The notes beneath the pieces were generated by a model. That model worked only from the letters and a program-made list of their open reading frames with translations. It searched no databases and was not told the origin of the DNA. 64,000 nt of DNA from Straminergon stramineum (taxonomy: Eukaryota > Streptophyta > Bryopsida > Hypnales > Calliergonaceae), in assembly GCA_963920665.1 (NCBI GenBank), contig OY987263.1, forward strand, positions 44,613,218-44,677,217, in the 5' to 3' direction. How positions within the stretch are numbered: the first letter of the stretch is position 1; the number at the start of each line of letters is the position of its first letter. The position numbers and the translations under genes are program-made. Positions 57,260 through 64,000 of the stretch are shown here, one piece after another.

Positions 57260-57273
57260 GGTTATGGGCCCAC
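57260..57273 (+). other. Primer-binding site, initiator tRNA-Met anticodon arm
   Basis: GGTTATGGGCCCAC directly after the LTR end; 14 bases complementary to the anticodon arm of plant initiator tRNA-Met. Confidence 0.78.
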
Positions 57274-58002
57274 TCATGTGAGTTGCTAGTAGAGATTTGA
57301 TCTCATTGCAAGGTGTGTTGGTGGAGGACTATTGGAGCAAGTGGAGTTTGGGGTCGTTTGGAGCATTTGTATTCAAGACTTTTACTTTTTAGTGAGGTAT
57401 TTTCTTGGTTTGATATCATTTGTGCTCATTGAGGGTTGATTTAGCGTCTTAGAGCCTTAGTTGGAAGCTAGGATTTGACCTAGTCTGCTATAGGTGTTGA
57501 TTTGTGCATCTGGGGCTTCATTTGAGAGATTTGGAGCATTTCAGTGCGCATTGGAGAGATTTGCATCACTTGAGGTCTGATTCGAAAGTATTAGTCCAAT
57601 AGAGTGTGCATTGGAGTGATTCGAATCACTTGGGGTATGAATTGAGAGTATTAGTCCAATAGAGTGTGCATTGGAGAGATTTGCATCACTTGAGGTCTGA
57701 TTTGGGAGTATTAGTCCAATAGAGTGTGCATTGCGAAGATTGGCATCACTTGAGGTCTGATTTGAGAGATTTGCATCACTTGAGGTTTGATTTGAGAGTA
57801 TTAGTCCAATAGAGTGTGCATTGGAGAGATTTAGACTACTTGGGGTCTGAATTGAGAGATTAGGACCATAAAGGGTCTTATTAGTGTGATTTGGGGCCTT
57901 ATTGGACATAGTGAAACCACAAGAGGGTTGCTTGGGCATTTGGAGATTAGATTGGAGTGATTAGAATCACTTGGGCTTATATTGGAGGAGGAGTCATCCA
58001 AC
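57274..58002 (+). other. Family A leader with ~60-bp tandem repeats
   Basis: The repeat array covers about 57548-57860: five units of about 61 bp plus a half unit of about 30 bp, with a 'cacttgaggtctgattt' core. No coding signal. Confidence 0.85.
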
Positions 58003-61000
58003 ATGGCCACTAGTGATGGAGACAACGTGAGGGTCATTGACAAGTTCAATGGAGAGAACTTTGGTCTATGGAAGTTCAAGATGGAGATGATCTTAGCGGA
58101 GAAGGACTTGTGGGAGATTGTGGAGGACACCGAGGAACCACCCCCAACTGATGCCGATGCCAAAGTCAAGAAATCCTATGAGAGGAGGGTCAAGAAGGCC
58201 TTTTCCATGATTGCTTGCAATCTTGTGGATAGGCAACTTGCACATGTTCGAGCATGCAAGGGACCCGCGGAAGCATGGAAGGTATTGTGCAACATCCATG
58301 AAACAAAGAGTTTATCCAACATGTTATTCATTCGACGCAAGTTCTTCACATGCAAGATGCAAGAGAACGAAGACATGCTGGACCACATCAACAAGGTGAA
58401 GGCTCTTGCGGACCAATTGGCTTGTTTGGAGGTGCCCGTCACGGATGGAGACATGGTTATGACTTTGCTTGAGAGCTTGCCACCTTCTTATGAGTATCTC
58501 ATCACGGCATTGGAGACAAGACCCATGTCAGAGCTCACTCTTGACTTTATCACCGCAAGATTGATGCATGAGATGGCCAAGAGGAAGGAGAATGAGACCC
58601 AAGAAGGAGGGGCAGCACTCTACTTACGAAATGGCCAAGGGGGGAGCTCACAACCACGCAAGGAGACACGCACGTGCTACAATTGTGGTAAGCCCGGCCA
58701 CCTTGCAAGGTTTTGTAAGCAACCCAAGAAGGAGAGTGCAAACAAGGCAAGTGTGGAGGAGGAGTTTGCGCTTGCTGCCAATGATGGGTATGACAACATC
58801 AACATGTTCAAGTGGATCATCGACTCGGGTGCAACACAACACATGACCCCACATAGGCAAGCATTTCTCACTTATCAATCTATTAGCAACCGCAAGGTGT
58901 ATTTGGGGGACAATGGCGTGGTGGATGCAATTGGCATAGGTTGCATTGTAGTGGAGGTGGAGGTGAAGGGCCAATTGAGGACAATTCGCATCCAAGATGT
59001 GTTGCATGTGCCCAAGTTGCATGCCAATTTGCTCTCGGTGAGCAAGTTGGTGTCACAAGATTTGAAGGTGCAATTCAACAACAAGGGTTGCATTTTAGGG
59101 GCACCCAATGGAGGGACAATTGTCACGGCATCAAGAGAGGGCAACTTGTACCAATTGAAGTTCAAAGTGGTGAACGGCACAAGCATGGCGTGTTTGGCCC
59201 AAGGACCACTCCATCAACACTCTTTGGAGTTATGGCACAAGAGATTGGGCCACCTTAATGAGAAGAGTGTCAAGCGCCTTCAAAGCATGGTGGGTGGCAT
59301 GGAAGTGGAGAAGGGCTCTTGTGATCTCAATTGTGAGGCTTGCATTGAAGGCAAGCAAGCGAGGCAACCGTTTCCAAGCGATGGAGCAACGAGGGCAACC
59401 AAGGTGTTGGAGATTGTGCACTCCGATGTGTGTGGCCCAATGAAGACCCCTTCCATGGGTGGTGCAAGGTATTTCTTGACCTTCATTGATGATTTTTCAA
59501 GGAAGGTGTGGGTGTTCATGCTCAAGTGCAAGAGTGACGTGTTTGAGAGGTTCAAGGTATGGAAGGCACTTGTGGAGAATGAATCGGGGCAAAAGGTGAA
59601 GGTATTGAGGTCGGACAATGGAGGGGAATACATGTCCAAGGCCTTTGAGGCTTTTATGAGGCAGCATGGCATTCAACACCAAACTTCGACTCCTTATACT
59701 CCACAACAAAATGGTGTGGCGGAGCGTGCCAATCGCACACTTGTGGAGATGGCTCGTGCCATGTTGCATGCTCAAGACCTTAAGTATGATCTTTGGGCGG
59801 AGGCCGTATCCAATGCAGCCTATACACGCAATCGTTGCCCCACCAGTGCAGTTGCATCCATGACGCCACAAGAAGCATGGAGTGGAAGAAGGCCCAACAT
59901 TGGTCACATGCGCATCTTTGGATGCATTGCATATGCCTTGGATTTGAGTCCCAAGCGCTCCAAGCTTGATGCCAAGGGCATCAAGTGCTTGTTGTTGGGC
60001 TATTGTGAGGACTCCAAGGCATATAGGTTGATGTGTTTGGAGACCAAGAAGATCATCAAGAGTCGAGATGTCACTTTCATGGAAAACAAGCAAGGAGTAA
60101 GCGATGCTGTGGAGATGAGTCCAAGTGGGAGCAACAAGGATGCCACGCATGAGGTGGACAAATCTCCAAGCATGGAGGTTTTGCTCAAGGATGAAGAGGA
60201 TCTTGATGAGACACCACCAACACCCAAGGAAAAGACAAGTCCATCTACGAGCTCCTCCCCAAGTGAAGATGAGGAGGGAGATGCTTCCAAGGAGCCAAGA
60301 TATCCTACAAGGGAGCGGAGGCCGCTTGGAGAATGGTGGAAAAATCACATCTTGCCACAAGAGCAAGTGGAGCATGCCAATTTGGCTCACGAAAATGATC
60401 CACGCAACATGGAGGAAGCCATGAAGAGCACGGATGCAAGCAAGTGGGAGAAAGCCATGCAAGAGGAGTATGCCTCACTAACGGCCAAAGGTACATGGGA
60501 ACTCTCTCCCCTTCCTCATGATCGTACAAGTGTTGGATGCAAGTGGGTGTTTTGTACTAAGAGAGATGCATCGGGCAACATTGTGCGCTACAAGGCAAGA
60601 TTGGTAGCCAAGGGGTATTCTCAAGTTGAAGGGGTGGACTTCAATGAGACCTTTGCTCCCGTCGCCAAATTTTGCACCATTCGATGCATGGCAGCGATTG
60701 GGGCAGCTATGGACTTGGAGATGCACCAAATGGATGTTATCACGGCGTTTCTCAATCCTTGGCTTGAGGAGGTGATCTATATGGACCAGCCCAAGGGTTT
60801 TGTTCAAAAGGGTCGTGAACATCTCAAGTGTAAGCTCAAGAAGGCCATCTATGGGTTGAGGCAATCGGGAAGAGCATGGTATATGGATGTGGATGCATTG
60901 TTTGCAAGGGAAGGCTACACGAGGAGTCATGCCGACCACTCTCTCTACATCAAGCAAACAAGTGCATATTTGGTGATTGTTGTCGTTTATGTGGATGACT

Positions 61001-61992
61001 TGATTATCATGACCAACACCATTGACAAGATGGTCGAAGTGAAGGCTATGTTGAAGAGTCAATATGATATGAGCGACCTTGGAGAGCTACACTATTGCCT
61101 TGGTGTGGAGTTTACAAGGCAAAGGGCGACACGCACCATCACCATGAGCCAAAACAAGTACATCGAGGGAGTGTTGAAGCGCTTCAACATGGAGGGGTGC
61201 AAATCCGTTGGCACACCTCTTGATGTGAAGGAAAAGATGCCCAAGCTAACGGATGAAGAGTATGAAGGTGTGAAGGCGGAAATGCAAGATGTGCCATATA
61301 AAGCTGCAGTGGGGAGCTTGATGTATGTGATGGTGGCTACAAGGCCTGACCTTGCATTTGCAATGAGTGTAGTGAGCCAACACATGGCCAAATGTGGCCC
61401 AAAGCATTGGGCAGCGGTCAAGAGGGTCATGCGATACCTTCAAGGTTCTTTGGATGCCAAGTTGGTACTTGGAGGCAAGAGCCTTGCATTGGTGGGCTTT
61501 TGTGATGCAGATTGGGCTGGAGATGCAACCGATAGGAGGTCCACAACAGGCTACGTGTTTATGCTTGGAGGTGGTGCCATTTCATGGAATTCAAAGAAAC
61601 AACCCACGATTGCATTGTCTACCACCGAGGCGGAGTACATGGCCATTAGCCAATGCACAAGGGAGGCCATTTGGCTAAGACAACTTATGAGTGATGTTGG
61701 ATTGGAGCAAAAGAAGGCAACACTCATCATGTGTGACAATCAAGGCGCCATTGCCTTGATGAAGAATCCAATCCATCATTCTCGGAGCAAACACATCGAC
61801 ATTCAACACCATTTCATTCGTGAGAAGGTTGAAGTGGAGGTGATTGAGATGAAGTACATTTCTACGGAGCGCATGGTGGCGGATGTGCTTACAAAGGCCC
61901 TTGCCAAGCCACGACATGAAGTTCTACGCAAGGAGATGGGCTTGACATTGTTTAACAACAAACAAAGTGGGAGTGTTGAAGGAAGTGAGTAG
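58003..61992 (+). CDS. Family A copia Gag-Pol polyprotein, intact frame
   Basis: 1329 codons from ATG 58003 (MATSDG); the in-frame TTG at 57982 is discounted. Gag; zinc knuckle from C225; protease D274 in DSGATQ; integrase H412, H417, C444, C447 and catalytic D475, D538, E574; RT with YVDD at 996-999; RNase H from about 1165 with DADWAGD, TEAEYMA and DNQGAI. It has QSGRAW in RT, the usual form, where the other two family A copies have QSRRAW, and it lies between identical LTRs, so it is the best candidate for a working element. The last codons (VEGSE) and stop are inside the 3' LTR. Transcription would start in the 5' LTR. Confidence 0.95.
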   Translation: MATSDGDNVRVIDKFNGENFGLWKFKMEMILAEKDLWEIVEDTEEPPPTDADAKVKKSYERRVKKAFSMIACNLVDRQLAHVRACKGPAEAWKVLCNIHETKSLSNMLFIRRKFFTCKMQENEDMLDHINKVKALADQLACLEVPVTDGDMVMTLLESLPPSYEYLITALETRPMSELTLDFITARLMHEMAKRKENETQEGGAALYLRNGQGGSSQPRKETRTCYNCGKPGHLARFCKQPKKESANKASVEEEFALAANDGYDNINMFKWIIDSGATQHMTPHRQAFLTYQSISNRKVYLGDNGVVDAIGIGCIVVEVEVKGQLRTIRIQDVLHVPKLHANLLSVSKLVSQDLKVQFNNKGCILGAPNGGTIVTASREGNLYQLKFKVVNGTSMACLAQGPLHQHSLELWHKRLGHLNEKSVKRLQSMVGGMEVEKGSCDLNCEACIEGKQARQPFPSDGATRATKVLEIVHSDVCGPMKTPSMGGARYFLTFIDDFSRKVWVFMLKCKSDVFERFKVWKALVENESGQKVKVLRSDNGGEYMSKAFEAFMRQHGIQHQTSTPYTPQQNGVAERANRTLVEMARAMLHAQDLKYDLWAEAVSNAAYTRNRCPTSAVASMTPQEAWSGRRPNIGHMRIFGCIAYALDLSPKRSKLDAKGIKCLLLGYCEDSKAYRLMCLETKKIIKSRDVTFMENKQGVSDAVEMSPSGSNKDATHEVDKSPSMEVLLKDEEDLDETPPTPKEKTSPSTSSSPSEDEEGDASKEPRYPTRERRPLGEWWKNHILPQEQVEHANLAHENDPRNMEEAMKSTDASKWEKAMQEEYASLTAKGTWELSPLPHDRTSVGCKWVFCTKRDASGNIVRYKARLVAKGYSQVEGVDFNETFAPVAKFCTIRCMAAIGAAMDLEMHQMDVITAFLNPWLEEVIYMDQPKGFVQKGREHLKCKLKKAIYGLRQSGRAWYMDVDALFAREGYTRSHADHSLYIKQTSAYLVIVVVYVDDLIIMTNTIDKMVEVKAMLKSQYDMSDLGELHYCLGVEFTRQRATRTITMSQNKYIEGVLKRFNMEGCKSVGTPLDVKEKMPKLTDEEYEGVKAEMQDVPYKAAVGSLMYVMVATRPDLAFAMSVVSQHMAKCGPKHWAAVKRVMRYLQGSLDAKLVLGGKSLALVGFCDADWAGDATDRRSTTGYVFMLGGGAISWNSKKQPTIALSTTEAEYMAISQCTREAIWLRQLMSDVGLEQKKATLIMCDNQGAIALMKNPIHHSRSKHIDIQHHFIREKVEVEVIEMKYISTERMVADVLTKALAKPRHEVLRKEMGLTLFNNKQSGSVEGSE
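61963..61973 (+). other. Polypurine tract
   Basis: CAAAGTGGGAG immediately before the 3' LTR; identical to that of family B and translated as part of QSGS. Confidence 0.75.
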
Positions 61993-62271
61993 GATGTTAT
62001 AGGTTGTTTGAAGTAGGTCTTAAGTATGGGCTAAACTTAGTTATGTGTTGTTTGTAGTAAAAGCAATGAGATATTAGAGAGGGGAAGTCCTTTAAGTGGT
62101 GCCTATAGAGAGGGGCATACCTCTTAGACAATTGTCCCATATGGTTAGTCATGGCACTAGGTAGTAGAGTAGTATAAGAAGGCAACCCCTAGCATGGGTT
62201 GAATATCCCTTTCTCACACTTGTTTGTGTTCCTCTTCATTGAAATACATTCTTTTGTTCTCTTTCTCAATA
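61974..62271 (+). repeat. Family A 3' LTR
   Basis: 298 bp; the right flank CCAAT begins a family B pol fragment. The LTR and its neighbours are duplicated in inverted form at 37888-38185. Confidence 0.94.
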
Positions 62272-63030
62272 CCAATTGTCTTTGGGAGGTTTGAAGGTGC
62301 ATTTCAACATGGTGGGGTGTGTGGTGAGGTCTCCTAGTGGTGTTTTGATTGCATCAGCCCCCCGTGAGGGCAATTTGTACCACCTTCACTTCACCAAGGT
62401 GAATGGCACTTCCATGGCTTGTGTGGCCCAAGGATCAGCTCATGAAGACCTTGTGGGGCTTTGGCATAGGAGGCTTGGGCACTTGAATGTGAAGAGCATG
62501 AAGAGCCTCCAACACATTGTGAAGGGGCTGAACCTCTCTTGTTGCAAGCATGATTGGAGTTCGTTGGTGTGCAAGGGGTGCATTGAGGGGAAACAAGCAA
62601 GGCAGCCCTTCCCCAAGGATGGAGCCACAAGGGCCAGCAAGCCCTTGGAGCTTATGCATTCAGATGTGTATCGGCCAATGAAGACACCATCCATAGGAGG
62701 AGCAAGGTATTTTGTGACTTTCATTGATGATTTCTCACGCAAGATTTGGGTGTACATGTTGAAGTGCAAGAGTGAGGTGTTTGGGCGTTTTGAGACTTGG
62801 AAGGCCCTTGTGGAGGCCCAATCTGATTGCAAGGTGAAGGTGCTGCGGTCTGATAATGGGGGAGAGTATGTGTCCAAGGCCTTTGAGGCCTTCTTGAAGG
62901 CTCATGGCATTGAGCACCACACATCAGCACCTTACACTCCTCAACAAAATGGCGTAGCGGAGCGTGCCAATCGAACCATTGTGGAGATGGCTAGGTCCAT
63001 GATTCATGGCCAAGGGTTGAAGTATGAGCT
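62272..63030 (+). pseudogene. Family B integrase fragment
   Basis: SLGGLKVHF through HHCC and D,D(35)E to GLKYEL, ending at a minus-strand B LTR (flank GAGCT). It lacks Gag, protease, RT and RNase H. Carries HSDVYRP. Inverted twin of 37129-37887. Confidence 0.88.
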
Positions 63031-63275
63031 TATTGAGTTTTGAATGGAGAAAGGCTTTACTTAGATGGTAGAAGATACCAAGGCCCATGAATGGGCTGAA
63101 CATAAGCTAAAAGCCTTTCACTAGTTATCCACAAACCATGTGGGATAACTAGCAACCTTGGGCTGCCTTTGACTACAAGCAACACCCAATAGACTCTACG
63201 TCTAACTAAGAGTCTAAGCCTACTCCTAGGGCTGAATGTACACTATCTACACGATTATGTACATGATCTTCAACA
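63031..63275 (-). repeat. Family B 3' LTR
   Basis: 245 bp on the minus strand, 3'-type TTTTAGCTTATG and CATTCATGG, followed by the reversed polypurine tract. Inverted twin of 36884-37128. Confidence 0.92.
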
Positions 63276-63954
63276 CTCCCACTTTGTGAGTGGTCAAAGG
63301 CACGAAGGCCCATCTTCTCAATCAAGGTAAGGTGTTGGGGCTTCCCAAGAGCCTTGGTTAGCACATCAGCAACCATAGCTTGAGTAGGCACATACTTGAG
63401 CTCAATCACCTCAGCCTCCACTCTTTCACGAATGAAATGGTGTTGCACATCAATGTGCTTGGTCCGAGAGTGGTGAGTGGGATTCTTGGCCAAAGCAATG
63501 GCGCCTTGGTTGTCACACAAAATTTGTGTGCTCCCCCCTTGCACAAGGCCAACATCAGCCAAGAGCTGCCTTAGCCAAATGGCCTCCTTGGTGCAATGGC
63601 TCATGGCCATGTACTCCGCTTCCGTTGTAGAAAGAGCTATGGTGGGCTGCCTCTTGGAATTCCATGAAATGGCACCCACTCCAAGCATAAACACATAGCC
63701 CGTGGTGGATCTTCGATCCCCCTCATCACCCGCCCAATCCGCATCACAATACCCATGCAAACTCACTTCAGCACCTCCTAGTTGCAACTCCAAGCCAAGT
63801 GTGCCTTGAAGGTACCTCATCACCCTCTTGACTGCAGCCCAATGCTTAGGGCCATACTTGGACATGTGTTGACTCACAACACTCACCGGGAAGGCCAAAT
63901 CAGGCCTTGTGGCCACCATGGCATACATCAAGCAACCAACCGCTGCCTTGTAAG
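63206..63954 (-). pseudogene. Family B RNase H fragment
   Basis: From YKAAVGCLMYAMV to the native stop at 63206. The 5' side is cut by the LTR at 63955. Inverted twin of 36205-36953. Confidence 0.88.
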
Positions 63955-64000
63955 TGTTGAAGATCATGTACATATTAGTGTAGATAGTGTACATTCAGCC
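63955..64000 (+). repeat. Family B LTR, first 46 bp, cut by window end
   Basis: TGTTGAAGATC onward. Matches the outer edge of the minus-strand LTR at 35960-36204. The inverted duplication therefore continues past the window. Confidence 0.9.

Larger units (their letters stand above)
56962..62271 (+). mobile_element. Complete family A copia retrotransposon, matching LTRs
   Basis: 5310 bp with two 298-bp LTRs that look identical, primer site, repeat-bearing leader, open gag-pol and polypurine tract. It is the youngest-looking and most complete element here. Flanks ATTTT (B leader) and CCAAT (B integrase region) do not match, so the neighbourhood was rearranged or mis-assembled after insertion. 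Confidence 0.94.

Overview
This is plant nuclear DNA made almost entirely of nested Ty1/copia LTR retrotransposons. The evidence is long single-frame gag-pol polyproteins in copia order (Gag zinc knuckle, protease, integrase, reverse transcriptase, RNase H), direct LTRs, and AT-rich intergenic DNA with a CACTA-like MITE and intron-split gene relics. There is no bacterial gene organisation. I cannot name the species. The primer site and the dense copia nesting would fit a non-flowering land plant, but that is only a guess.

Two related copia families account for about 45 kb. Family A has a 298-bp LTR, an element of about 5.3 kb, and a polyprotein of about 1329 aa starting MATSDG. Family B has a 245-bp LTR, an element of about 5.6 kb, and a polyprotein of 1368 aa starting MASSGG. 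Both have LTRs beginning TGTTGA and ending TCAATA, a primer-binding site directly after the 5' LTR that matches the anticodon arm of initiator tRNA-Met, a leader with ~60-bp tandem repeats, and a polyprotein frame that runs through the polypurine tract into the 3' LTR.

Layout: 1-17233 is a mosaic of A and B pieces containing one complete A element (minus strand, 10720-16030). 17234-23916 is non-element DNA with a decayed multi-exon gene on the minus strand and a palindrome-bearing tandem repeat. 23917-41355 is a second mosaic containing one complete B element (29133-34715). 41356-54894 is mostly old intergenic DNA with a decayed gene, a pyrimidine tract, a solo B LTR (the only insertion with a visible target duplication), a MITE, a gag relic and G-rich repeats. 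54895-64000 is a third mosaic containing a complete A element with apparently identical LTRs (56962-62271).

The joints are the oddest part. Breaks fall exactly at LTR ends, yet no complete element has matching target duplications, and orientation flips repeatedly. Two 200-N gaps both join family B 5' sequence to family A 3' sequence. A segment of at least 3.1 kb (36159-39280) reappears inverted at 60879-64000. Some of this may be assembly error. Separately, every family B 5' LTR differs from every family B 3' LTR at one short site, which normal reverse transcription should erase. Family A LTR pairs do match. I see no intact host gene, no tRNA and no rRNA.
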